Source: Helianthus annuus (taxonomy: Eukaryota; Streptophyta; Magnoliopsida; Asterales; Asteraceae). From it: 64,000 nucleotides of DNA. Where the stretch lies: contig NC_035433.2 in NCBI RefSeq assembly GCF_002127325.2, forward strand, positions 89,335,350-89,399,349, written 5' to 3'. How positions within the stretch are numbered: position 1 is the first letter of the stretch; every line of letters starts with the position of its first letter. Made by a program: the position numbers and the translations under genes. Below are positions 12,046 through 22,928 of this stretch, one piece after another. The notes under the pieces are model-generated. The model worked only from the letters and a program-made list of their open reading frames with translations. It was not told the origin of the DNA and searched no databases.

Positions 12046-12903
12046 TCTATACTAATAAACAAAAATCATTTTTGGACACGTGTCATTCTCTGTTAATTTC
12101 TCAGTCTTATTTTTTATTTATATCTTTTATTAAATAATAATAATAATATTAAACATCAATTTAACTAAATCTATTTATCTCTTTTGTTTTCATAATCTGA
12201 AATTGATTTCTTTTTTTAACTCTAAAGTTTCAATATTTAGCAATTTAAGTCTAAAGTTTCAATCTTTGGTATTTTAACCCCTTTTGATTAATTTGATTTT
12301 TCACTTCTAATTCAAAAGTTTTCGTCTTTTGCCATTTAATCCCTTTAATTATCTCTTTTGTTTTCATAATCTGAAATTGATTTCTTTTTTTAACTCTAAA
12401 GTTTCAATCTTTGGCAATTTAAGTCTAAAGTTTCAATCTTTGGTATTTTAACCCCTTTAATTAATTTGATTTTTCATTTCTAATTCAAAAGTTTCCATCT
12501 TTTGCAATTTAACCCCTTTAATTTTTTTTTTATTTTCAACCCAAAGCTTTTCATCTTTCGCAATTTAATCTCAACACTTTTTTTACTTTCAACTTTAGTC
12601 TCCTATATACTTTTCATCTTTCATAAGTTCTCCGTTTAACATGTTGTTCTAAATTTCCAAGTTAACATGCCGCAACGTGCGTGTAGAGTTCAACGTTTTT
12701 TCATCTATTTTTTTCCTGTTTGACATGTCCGTCGCAACACGTCTATTTTTCGCGTTTGATAGGTCTGTCGCAACGTGCGATTAATTATTTTTTTCTCGGT
12801 TTTACACATAGGCTCGTGGTCATGTGAGAAACATTCGCCTTTCATCTAACATGATATATAACTAATGAATCTTCTGCCGCATTGCGACAGGTGGTAATTC
12901 TAG
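12046..12903 (+). mobile_element. Small non-autonomous Helitron
   Basis: It begins TCTATACTAATAAACAAAAA and ends CTAG|T (12900-12903), with a GC-containing hairpin (CCGCATTGCG, about 12877-12886) just before the end. The base before TC is T and not A. The body contains a diverged direct duplication of about 173 bases (about 12179-12351 and 12352-12530) and repeated GCAACGTGCG motifs. The related sequence at 50220-50815 has the same GTCGCAACATGCG-type motifs. Confidence 0.6.
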
Positions 12904-13260
12904 TTATATATAAATTGAAATCAAATTTCGAATTGAATTGAAAATCATAATTCGTATTCAATTACTAGACTCGAATATGAATCATCTCAAATTCGAACCT
13001 TGATAATCGAATTCCAATTTTTTGAATTCGAATTGAAAAAGTGTGGTGACACTATTGATTACGATAGAGCAATAGTGATGAAGATAGTGTGAGATGAGAG
13101 GGCATTAAAATGAGAATATTATTCAAACAATCGAAATCTGCATACAGAAAACACGCATCGGAATCCAATTACGTTGAAACAAACCCTAGGCCCCCATTTT
13201 CCCCCAAATCCTATTCAATGTCCGATCAATAGATCCGATCAAACCCTAACAACCAGAAAA
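12904..13260 (+). promoter_or_regulatory. Upstream region and leader of the FHA gene
   Basis: The 5' flank is only about 360 bases between the Helitron end and the start codon. Two AAACCCTA telo-box motifs (13181 and 13241) sit in the probable leader; such motifs are common near the start of plant housekeeping and ribosome-related genes. About 12920-13040 is an AATTCGAAT-rich TE scrap. No clear TATA box is picked out. Confidence 0.5.
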
Positions 13261-16200
13261 ATGACAAGCAGCAGCGGCAGCGACGTAGAAGCCGGATTCG
13301 CAAAGCTCCAAGGCGAAGACTTCGAATACTACATGCAAACCTACTCCATCATTCTCGGCCGCAACTCCAAGAAATCCACCGTCGACGTCGACCTCTCCTC
13401 CTTAGGCGGCGGCATGAACATCTCCCGCCATCACGCCCGCATCTTCTACGACTTCCAACGACGCCGTTTCGCCCTCCAAGTCCTCGGCAAAAACGGCTGT
13501 TTCGTCGAAGGCGTTCTCCACCTCCCCGGCACTCCTCCGGTCAAACTCGACTCTCAAGATCTCCTCCAGATCGGAGACAAGGAGTTTTACTTTCTCTTGC
13601 CGGTTAGAAGCATCCTCGGTGGACCTGCTCCGGTGCCACGTGGCAGAAACCCTAGTGGTGGTGGTGCTTATTATTCGCCGGCATTGCCGCCCTCTGGGAG
13701 GGGGAGGGGGAGGAGTGATGATGACGTGGAGGATGGAGGTGTTGTGGGGAAGAAGGTGAGGAGAGATGATTATGGTGTTGTTGGTGGTGCTTCCGGTTCG
13801 GGTGGACGATCGCATTCCGGTTAGTGTTTAATGTGTGTTTGTTTGTAACATTTTTGATGTGTGATTATAATTAAATGATTATTACAAGTTATAATAACCA
13901 TATGCAAGATTTATAATAATAGGAAATATAATAGTGATTGGATGATAAGAGATGTGAGATTACAATTTATAGACGATTTTAGCGACTGAAACATTAAAAT
14001 AGACTTTGTGAGACTTTTGCTGTGGAAGATCACATTATTCAGGTTAGTGTTTGTGTATTTTGTGTTGATGTCTTTTTATTTGTTTGTTTGTGACATTTGT
14101 TTATGATCATTGTCAAAATTTATGTGGATTGTGGAGTAGAATAGGTTGATATGTAGTTAACGGATGATAACCGTATGCAAGGTTTATAGTTAGTTGTCAG
14201 TTTAGTAATATAAGAGCTGTGAGATGTAATCATGCCGGATTGATTATGAAACTAGATGAAGTTTATGGCCAAAGTTGTATTGTATTATAGGTTTCCGATT
14301 ACATACATTAAGAACTTTAAAGTAGAGCCTTTTTCTGATAGATTTATATCTGACGTCTACTGGAGTGGCAAACTTGGTTTTAAAAAACACGCCTCGCCTA
14401 GGCGCGAGGCGTATCAAGGCGCAGCTTCTGGGGCTTTTTAGCTCAGCGCCTTGTGTAATTACAAGAAGCACCCAAAAGGCGCAGATTTTTGGGTTTTTTT
14501 GGCCTGAGGCGCGCGCCTCATGTATCTGAGGCGTTTTTCTGCAGAAAAAAAGTTATGCCTTGGGTTTTTTGACTTGTACATGTAAGTAAAACGGTATAAA
14601 AGCCTTATTTATAGCTATATTTTGGTTAAAAGAAGCTAAAAACTAATGGGATATGTATGGGATATATAAAAAAATTATATAAACACCTTGCGCCTCGGTT
14701 ACGAAAAGCCCACCGCTTTTGCGCTTCGCGCCTTAATTTTAGACCTCGTTGCTTTTGTGCACCTATCGCTTTTTAAAACCAAGGTGGCAAACCATTGTCT
14801 GTCGTGCAAAATGGAAGCAGAAGGGTCTAGATACGTTCTAGCAAGTGTTTAATAAAAGCCAAGTGGAAGTTTATTATTAATTTTGTTATGTGTCAAAAAA
14901 GTTATCCGAACATTACACGTGAGTTTTTTATTTATAGACGATTTTAGTAACTGAAAGTCTGAAACACTAAGTTAAATGAAAAGTAACTGAGTATAGGCTT
15001 AAATGAAATAGAAAGTGTAACAGGAATATTGATTTCGGTCCAAGTAACTAATCCTCTAGACTTAATCAACATAAAAAATAAAATTCCTCAGTAAAATAAA
15101 ACTAATTAGTAAATTGCTATTTGATAATTTTTTGTTGGGAGTCATGGAATAGTTTCTTTGCTCTTTTCAGCATTTCTACAAGTCCCCATATGGATCAAAT
15201 ATTTGAGTTATCGCTCGGTCCCTCATTGATATCACATTCCTATTGGGATCTGTTCTGTACAATGTACTTAGAATGTATTACCTAAATGAAAGAGCGTTTA
15301 ATATCATATATCAGAAGTTATCCGAAAATTACAAGCGAGTCTTTATATAGATGAATTTAGTAACTGAAACATTAAGTTCAGTCAAAGTAAATAGACACAT
15401 TAACCTTAAGCTTAAATGAAATAGAAGTTGTAACCGGAATATTAGTCTCGGTCAACATAACTAACACTCTAGACATAATTTAGAGATATAATAAAGTCCG
15501 TCTATAAAATATCAATAATTGTTAAAACCTTTAATGATGATTATATGTTGGGAGTTATGACTTGTTTCTTCACTCTTTTGGTTCTCTAGATAACTTTTTT
15601 TTATTAAAATTAAGAAATCATCTAGTGTTAATCGATATAATATCTCTGATGTTGGTATGCTTTCATCTTTGCATGTTGTATATAATTTTGCTATATACTC
15701 CTGGTATGTCATGTTACGGTGGAGTTAATGTTTTTAAATAGTTTTTCAATCACTTAGCATATGTAGTTGGACGCTGGTATATTTCCATCTAGTTATTACG
15801 CATTTATGCGGATTAAATCAGGGGCTATGTGACAGATAGGGCTGCAAACGAACCAAATGTTCGGCGAACAGTTCGTGAACCGTTTGGCGGGAAGTTCGTT
15901 TGTGTTCGTTCGTTTATTGAACAAACGAACACGAACAAAAAATTTTTGTTCGTGTAGTTAAATGAACAAACACGAACAGAGGTCGCGTTCGTTCATTTAT
16001 GTTCGTGAACGTTCGGTAACGTGTTTGTTTGTGTTTGATAGTTCATTAATGTTTTTAGTTTATATATTTTATTTAAATACTTCAAGATTCGGAATTTAAT
16101 ATTTGATAATTGTGAGTGTATTATATATTTTGTTAATGAACGTTTGTTTGTTTCCATTTGTGTTCATCAATGTTCGTTTTTGTTCCTTGCCTAAAATTAA

Positions 16201-17416
16201 CAAACAAACACAAACGAACACAAACAAGTTCATTTCCTTAACAAACGAACACGAACACAAAATCTCGTTCGGTAAGTGTTCATGAACAGTTCGTGAACAC
16301 ATATATTTCTTAACAAACGAACACGAACAAGGTCTTGTTCGTGTTCGTTCGGTTCGTTTGCAGCCCTAGTGACAGACTTTAGATAACTAACATAATATAT
16401 AAATTACTAATACGAATGCTTCAACTGTACCTCCAATAATTATGTTTTTCCCTTTCTTTTGTGATTGTAGATAAGAAATCAGAGGCAAGATCAAGAGTTG
16501 ATCGGGAGTCTGATAACCAGCAGCTGTTACAATTAGAAGAGAAAGACGTCGTATCGTCTGTCGCTACTGTGCTTTCTGACCTTTGCGGTCCCGGGGATTG
16601 GATGCCTCTAGAGAAACTTCATGCTGAGGTAAATCACTAAGCATACAGCCCCAGTCTATGCATTATAAGTTGATCATACTTGCTTTTTATTAATTTGAGA
16701 GTTAAATGCCATTTTAGTCCCTGTGGTTTGGGCCATTTTGCCAGTTTAGTCCAAAGGTTTCATTTTTAACCTGTGGGTCCAAAAAGGTTTCACAGTTGCC
16801 ATTTTAGTCCACTTGGTTAACTTCATCCATTTTTTCTGTTAACGAGAAGGCCAATTTGGTCATTTTGTATGTAATTCTGTTAACTAAAAGGGCAATTCAG
16901 CCATATAAAATGACCGAATTGGCCTTCTCGTTAACAGAAAAAATGGATGAAGTTAACCCAGTGGACTAAAATGGCAACAGTGAAACCTTTTTGGACCCAC
17001 AGGTTAAAAATGAAACCTTTGGACTAAACTGGCAAAATGGCCCAAACCACAGGGACTAAAATGTCATTTAACTCTTAATTTGATTATGTTTCTTATGCAT
17101 AAATATCACAAAAAAAAAAAAAACTCTCTATTTGAATTTATTTGGCTATAAACCTGATTAATACATAACTGTTTTGCTAAACTCTTTTTTACATCATGGG
17201 GTGCAGCTGTTTGAACTGTACGGCAATGTGTGGCACCATAGTCGAGTTAGGAGGTATCTAACTTGCGATGATCATCCAGGCTCTGAAGCTCAGGGCAAAC
17301 CATGGTTTGGGCTGCTTATGTTGTTGAGGAAATACCCTGAACATTTTGTCATTAACACTAGATCTAGAGGCCGTGTTACACTCGAGTTTGTCTCGCTTGT
17401 TTCACTCGTTTCTTGA
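13261..17416 (+). CDS. FHA2: FHA-domain protein, FHA2-like (three exons)
   Basis: Exons 13261-13819, 16471-16628 and 17207-17416 join in frame at GT..AG borders to give 308 residues. The FHA domain, a phosphothreonine-binding fold, covers about residues 20-120: ILGR, then MNISRHHARI, then GKNGCFVEG, which are the conserved G-R, S-x-x-H and N-G positions. A Gly/Arg/Ser-rich linker (about 125-186) follows, then a conserved C-terminal domain in exons 2-3 with LSDLCGPGDWMPLEKLHAEL and HHSRVRRYL. The layout and length match the plant FHA2 family (Arabidopsis FHA2, tobacco FHA1), nuclear proteins linked to transcription control. ATG 13261 is the first in-frame ATG. Intron 1 is 2.65 kb and intron 2 is 578 bases, both enlarged by mobile elements. 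The coding sequence looks intact. The symbol is given by family resemblance. Confidence 0.88.
14373..14783. mobile_element. hAT-type MITE in FHA intron 1
   Basis: Terminal inverted repeats CTTGGTTTTAAAAA / TTTTTAAAACCAAG, flanked by the exact 8-base target duplication GTGGCAAA (14365-14372 and 14784-14791). The interior is unusually rich in GCGCCTCG/AGGCGC motifs. An 8-base duplication is the hAT hallmark. Confidence 0.85.
14890..15580. repeat. Diverged direct duplication in FHA intron 1
   Basis: About 14899-15165 and 15313-15580 are related along their length (GTTATCCGAA..ATTACA, TTAAATGAAATAGAA, TTGTTGGGAGTCATG versus ATGTTGGGAGTTATG). Divergence is substantial, so it is old. No terminal repeats are seen. 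Confidence 0.6.
15837..16368. mobile_element. hAT-type foldback element, copy 1, in FHA intron 1
   Basis: Starts TAGGGCTGCAAACGAACC and ends GGTTCGTTTGCAGCCCTA, with an exact 8-base target duplication GTGACAGA (15829-15836 and 16369-16376). Most of its length is arrays of GTTCGTTTG / CAAACGAAC, so the two halves are largely complementary and the whole can fold. It has no transposase. Confidence 0.85.
16699..17074. mobile_element. Mutator-type long-TIR MITE in FHA intron 2
   Basis: Almost the whole element is one inverted repeat: GAGTTAAATGCCATTTTAGT at the left is answered by ACTAAAATGTCATTTAACTC at the right, and arms of about 170 bases meet near 16890. It is flanked by the exact 9-base duplication TTAATTTGA (16690-16698 and 17075-17083). 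In a transcribed intron it would form a long RNA hairpin. Confidence 0.9.
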
Positions 17417-18098
17417 GATCTTGAACAAGTGGCTTAGTATCTTACTTTTTATGTTTTGACTTCAACTTGAGGTCTTGTTTGTACCCTTGATTGTATGTAA
17501 CTATGAATCTTTTGACCATTTGGTTTGCTTCAAAGTGGTGTTATGTTTCTAGAAGATGCTAAAGAGCCGAGCTTGGAGCTCGTTTTACGAGAAATTTTAT
17601 AAGCTTGAACTTGGTTTTTCTGTTATTTATCAGTTAGTTATTTATTAGGTTTATTAATATATATTTATTAAATGTTCTTATTTAGTTAATTTTGTTATAA
17701 TCATATATAATTGTTTATATTATTACATAAATAATAGGTGTGTTGACGACTTGACGTTCGCAATACTAGCCGAACTAGGTATATAAAGCTCATGCTCATT
17801 TAAACTCAACTTGATTTGAGGTTTTAACGAGCTGATCTCAAATGGCTGGACTCGCTTAGCATATTTGTACACAAATAGCGACTTAGAAAGCTAAAATTAC
17901 ACAATGCAGCTATTATACAATATAAGGAAACTAATTAATCAATTTTTGTGACCTCCAAAGACACTATGATTGCATGGTACAGCATAAGCATTTAGATTTG
18001 CTCCTAAAATGCGCGTTAAAACATAAAACTTGTTAAAAATAGAGCTGAAGGTTATAATGTTTTAACAAAAGAAATGCCAATAATAAAGTTTTAAATCA
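17417..18098. other. Convergent intergenic region between the FHA and AP2 genes
   Basis: Holds both 3' untranslated regions. About 17560-17870 contains a MITE-like stretch with GAGCTCG and AGCTTGAAC motifs typical of small hAT-like repeats. No gene is seen. Confidence 0.5.
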
Positions 18099-19622
18099 TC
18101 AGGAACCCGATGTCTCAACATCTTCAGATCCTGAGAAACTCTTTCCTCCTTGATCCGCCTTCGTATGCGGGTCACTGCTGTTATGTGACGGATGCTCGAA
18201 CTTCATTCGGGAACTAACCCGTCTCTGATGTTCTGAGAGAATAAAAGTACTTGTTAGATAAACAAAAAGTGGTTGACATTTTGAGTCAGCATGTTTGACT
18301 TTTAAATTTCAACTTCTGTATTCTTTTTCCATTAATTTCCAAAACTTGGAATAATCATGGTTTCTTGAGGTGAAAAGTCAATGTAAAAAAAAATTCAAAT
18401 AGTCAACTACTGGAAAATATACAAAGTTAGAGACAAGTCAAATTACTTTTGCTGTTGATTGCTGACCGAGTCATGGTTAAGAAATCATCCCAACTCAGTT
18501 TACTGAGTTCGTCCTTCTCCTCAGCCGTGAGCTCAAAGTTTGGTTCTCTACCACACATGAAAGCCGCCCTACACAAACATGAAACCATTGTGGATGGGTC
18601 AGTCTGGTTAGGTAACGTGTCAAAACAGGTGAGTTATACGTGTGCATCGGAACAAGTTGTGTCGGGTCACACACATTTTCATCCGTTTTTTATATTATAA
18701 AGAGATAACAAAAACTATATTACCAAAAAGTAATCTAACATTTAACTAAAGCACGATTTATGAGCTTCTTATCGATCCATTGGACCGTCCTTTTTAGTTA
18801 ATAATATAAACGAACCCGAATGAACACATTTAATAAGAAAATGGTTTAAAATCGGTCAATACCTGTCATACAAACAAGCAGCTTCTTGTTGGGAGCCAAC
18901 TGTACCTAGATGGATTTGTTTTTTGTCCACTTTAATGGCAGCTTGCCATTTCATGTTCTTATAATATACCCCTCTCATTATGCACGGTTCTTGGTTCTCA
19001 AAGTGTTTTCTTCTGTGTCGTTTCCGCCTTTTGAACACTGAAATAGGTACAAACTAAAACGGTCAAAAAACGCCATTCATATAACATCACTCTATTTACA
19101 CAAAAAAGCTGATGCAAGTTTTTAGATTATTTATTTTCTTACATGACAAAAACTATAAAAAAAAATTGAGAGATAGACCTGGATGTTGAATGGGCTGCTT
19201 GTTAGATGAGCTCGATTCATTGACATTTGAAGATTCGGGTTCTTCAGATTTCGTTTTCTCCTGCTAGAAACACGAATAACGTGTGGGAAAATGATAAAGA
19301 AAATACAAAAACACTTGTGATTACCTCTGCAGATCGGTTAATGTCAACCGAAGGTGTCGGAAGCACATTGACATGTCGGGTGCTCTGGACCCAACTTGGA
19401 GATTGCCCGTTTTCAAGTGAAGATATTAAATCTAGAGAAGGACTTCGCCCTAATATATAACATAGTACAACATCAACATAGTTACAAAAAAAACATGTAC
19501 CTTGACAAGATTCATAAGATAGCGAATACATAACGATCAAGATATCTATATTATAACAAGTAACATAAAGTTAAAAATGTACCGTAAAGCTTGATCAATC
19601 TTTGTCGACGAATGCTCACCAT
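18099..19622 (-). CDS. AP2-domain protein, At4g13040-like (six coding exons)
   Basis: Coding exons, in transcript order: 19622-19583, 19449-19325, 19260-19179, 19037-18863, 18568-18447 and 18232-18099. All borders are GT..AG and frames are continuous, giving 225 residues starting MVSIRRQRLIKLYG. A basic cluster (KRRKRHRRKH, residues 85-94) is a likely nuclear localisation signal. A single AP2 domain follows (about 104-157), with MRGVYYKNMKWQAA and KKQIHLGT, then AAFMCGREPNFEL across the next junction. This is the unusual single-AP2 subgroup of Arabidopsis At4g13040 and not a standard ERF. The C-terminus is Ser/Gly-rich. The gene looks intact and is probably a nuclear DNA-binding regulator; its targets cannot be read from the sequence. 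Confidence 0.88.
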
Positions 19623-20935
19623 ATCTTCCAACCACAAACCTAAACCATCCGATAGAAAAATATGCAAGTTATATAAACACATTCGGATCCAAGAAGATTA
19701 ATTGTCCTTGGTCCTCAATAGTCAAAAAAATGTTCACATAAATCAATCTTTTTCTTTTAACCATGAGGGGTCACTACCAGAAAACTCACGGACCCCACCA
19801 AAGGTAAAACACAACTTGCGCTGTGCAGGTGGCCTTCAAGGAGGTTAAAGGCAAAAAAACCAAGGGACGCAACGCAAGCACTTACCGGTGCTCCACCCCT
19901 TTAAAGATTTACAAAAAGACTAGATCATGTCACAACCATAAGTACTTTCTTTATAAGTTAAAATCCTCAAAAACACTTTTTATACTCATTATCCACCCTA
20001 CATTATATGTTTGTGCAGTGAAAAAAAGGGACTTTTTATAACCATTAACTGTTACACACTTGCACAGTAAAACATTTAATCAAACTCATTGAAGCCAAAT
20101 TCCGAAGCACATAAACAAATGTTACAGAAAACAAGACTCATAAACAAGGGCGCAGCATAGTGGGGGCGGGAGGGGGCGGCCGACCCCCCGAACTTTTCGG
20201 TCAGTAGTAGAGAGTATGTAGTTTTCGTATAGAAATTTTTGGGTATATACGTTTTCAACCCCCCGTTTTATAGAAACTTTTTGGTATATACGTTTTCGAC
20301 CCCTGGTCGGAAATCTCAAGCTTCGCTACTTAAAGGGTGAAGTTTCAAGTCAATCCCACTTCATAATCACCAAAATACTCACAAAGAAATGGAACTAAAG
20401 GTGCCAAAAATCTTGTAACTATGTTAGTAATTCAAACACCCAAATGAGGAAAAAGTTGAAAATTTTCATCTTTCACATACCAAACTAAACAAATCAAGAA
20501 AAATAACTTACAACCCACAAATAACCATAACCTAAATTAAACAAACATCATGACAAAAACAAATAGAATCTAAATCAAGCAAAAAAACCAGAAAAACAAA
20601 CCCATTTCTGTTGATAACATTTAAGTCAACCCACCAACCTACCACCTTTTATAAACAAAAGACTGAGAGAAACCTAAGTCTTAACCACTATTAACCAATC
20701 AACCAAATCCCACAAAGATTTAGTGTGGTGTTGTAAGTAAATACCTGAAAAGGTGGTGAAAACCAAGAGGGGTTGCAAGATGAACTGGGGTTTTGATCTG
20801 GATTACAAGGGCAAGGTGGTGAGGTTGGAGAGAGAAAGTTGAGATATAGATATATCTATTATATGTATGATGCAGAGAGAGAGAGAGAGAGAGAGAGAAG
20901 GGGGGTTGGAGTTGGTCATGCATCTACCACCTTTT
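19623..20935 (-). promoter_or_regulatory. 5' leader exon, leader intron and probable start region of the AP2 gene
   Basis: A donor CAG|GTATTT on the minus strand at about 20745 suggests a noncoding first exon (about 20746-20930) containing a (CT)n tract (about 20873-20898 as GA on the + strand), common in plant 5' leaders. The leader intron then runs to an acceptor near 19640. Inside the intron, about 20155-20310 carries a GC-rich TE scrap with a duplicated TATACGTTTTC-A/G-ACCCC segment. The transcription start is not mapped. Confidence 0.5.
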
Positions 20936-21412
20936 GTTTTTATTTCACCTCTCATTATGTTTGGTTGTGTAGGGGGTCCTAGTGAGTAGTGAGGTGGTTT
21001 GATGGTAAGTTATTTTAGAGAGAGATGTTTTGCTACTTACTACAAGTTCTTTAAGTTTAAATTTTAAGGTCTAGGTTTTCTTTGTAAATTACCAAACTAC
21101 CCTTGACGATAAGTTATCGTGACCTTATAAAACCAGGAGTGTGCGTGTGTCGGTTCAGTTATTGATCCAAATCATACATGTAATCGATGTTTTGTTTGAT
21201 TTTTATGATTTATTGGTTTCTTTTAGGATGGTGAGTATCTATCTTCACCATTCTTAAGTCAAACCGGCGTCATATCACCATTTTTTCAATTCTATCATTT
21301 TCATCCCTTGGAAACGGATCCTCACCATCTCACGTGTCTCGAAACCATTTTTTAGAGATATTTTTAGAGAGACGAGAAGAGATAGAGATCAGCAACTATG
21401 GGTGTCTTGATC
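20936..21412. other. Spacer upstream of the AP2 gene, no gene seen
   Basis: Probable AP2 promoter side; no clear TATA box, RNA gene or repeat is recognised. Confidence 0.5.
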
Positions 21413-21975
21413 GGGATGTAATTTTTCGATACCAAGGGGTGAAGTGGTTTTCCCTTTACTACCAAAATATACTCAGTGCGTACTAGGGATGTAATTTTTT
21501 GATACCAAGGGGTGAAGTGATTTTCCCTTTGCTACCAAAATACACTCAGTGCATATTGTGTAGCCTTATGAACGATTAGATTCTTTTTGTTGTTAGAAAG
21601 AACTCTTTGGTTAACAACGCCTTAACTGCCACTTAGACAATTCAAGTTATTTTGATTAATAAAAAAAAAACTAAATTTTGTAACAAAAGTTCATACCATC
21701 CTCAATGTATACTGTGTAGCCTTATGAACGATTAGATTGTTTTTGTTGTTAGAAAGAACTCTTTGGTTAACAACGGCTTACCTGCCACATCTAAGTTTAT
21801 GACAATTCAAGTTACTTCAATTAATAAAAAAAAAAAAACTAAATTTTGTAACAAAAGTTCATACTATTCTCAATGCATACCGTGAAGCCTTACGGACGAT
21901 TAGATTGTTTTTGTTGTTAGAAAGAACTCCTTGCTTAACAACGGCTTAACTGCCACTTATAACAAGGGCTATAAG
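21413..21975. repeat. Two sets of tandem repeats
   Basis: A unit of about 70 bases (GATACCAAGGGGTGAAGTG) occurs twice (about 21413-21552). A unit of about 165 bases (AGCCTTATGAACGATTAGAT, then AAAGAACTC and AACAAAAGTTCATAC) follows, about 2.6 times (about 21547-21970). The copies differ at several per cent of positions. Confidence 0.75.
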
Positions 21976-22496
21976 TAGGGCTGTAAACGGACCTTGTTCG
22001 TGTTCGTTTGTTAAGAAATATATGTGTTCGCGAACCATTCACGAAACTTATCGAACGAGATTTTATGTTCGTGTTCGTTTGTTAAGGAAATGAACTTGTT
22101 CGTGTTTGTTTGTTAATTTTAGGCAACAAACAAAAACGAATGTTGACGAACACAAATGAGCACAAACTAATGTTCATGAACACAAATGGAAACAAACGAA
22201 CACAAACAATCGTTCATGAACAAAACATATAATACACCGACACTTATTAGATATTTAATTTGTCGGAATTTTGAAGTATTAAATAAATATAAAAACTAAA
22301 AACACTAATGAACTATCGAACACGTTCACGAACATAAACGAATGAACACGACCTCTGTTCATGTTTGTTCATTTAACTAAACGAACGAATTTTCGTGTTC
22401 ATGTTCGTTTGTTTAATAAACAAACGAACACACACGGACTTCCCGCCGAGCAGTTCACGAACTGTTCGCCGAACGTTTGGTTCGTTTGCAGCCCTA
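21976..22496. mobile_element. hAT-type foldback element, copy 2 (inverted relative to copy 1)
   Basis: Starts TAGGGCTGTAAACGGACC and ends GGTTCGTTTGCAGCCCTA. Its sequence is the reverse complement of the copy at 15837-16368 with scattered changes. No matching 8-base target duplication is found, so the flanks have diverged or one end was rearranged. Confidence 0.8.
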
Positions 22497-22544
22497 AATC
22501 ATCGGTTTTTCTGTTTATTTTTTTAATTATATATTTTGGTTATA

Positions 22545-22928
22545 GGGTAAAGATCCTGTAAAAAGTGCTCAAAGTGTAAGAAGTGTGAGAAGGGTATTAT
22601 AACACTATATATAATACTATATAACACCATATAAACACCGTATAACAATATGTAACACCATATAATACCATATAACACTATGTAACACTATATATCATTA
22701 TATAACAAATATAACACTATACATCTATCATAGACATGCTATCAGACAACCTATAGTGTTATATTTATTATATAATGATATATAGTGTTACATAGTGTTA
22801 TATGGTATTATATGGTGTTACATATTGTTATACGATGTTTATATGGTGTTATATAGTATTATATATAATGTTATAATACACTTCTCACACTTTTTACACT
22901 TTGAGCACTTTTTACCGGATCCTCTACC
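22545..22928. mobile_element. Mutator-type MITE, copy C, a near-complete hairpin
   Basis: Left end GGGTAAAGATCCTGTAAAAA, right end TTTTTACCGGATCCTCTACC, with subterminal AGTGCTCAAAGTGTAAGAAG and its complement. The middle is a string of TATAACAC units answered by GTGTTATA units, so arms of about 180 bases pair around a loop at about 22721-22750. The outer sequence is shared with copies A and B. Confidence 0.8.

Noticed and set aside
13174..13260. Upstream extension of the FHA protein
   Set aside because: The upstream frame has no ATG; ATG 13261 gives the family's usual N-terminus.
13402..13815. 137-codon minus-strand ORF
   Set aside because: Antisense shadow of FHA exon 1, which has clear domain conservation on the plus strand.
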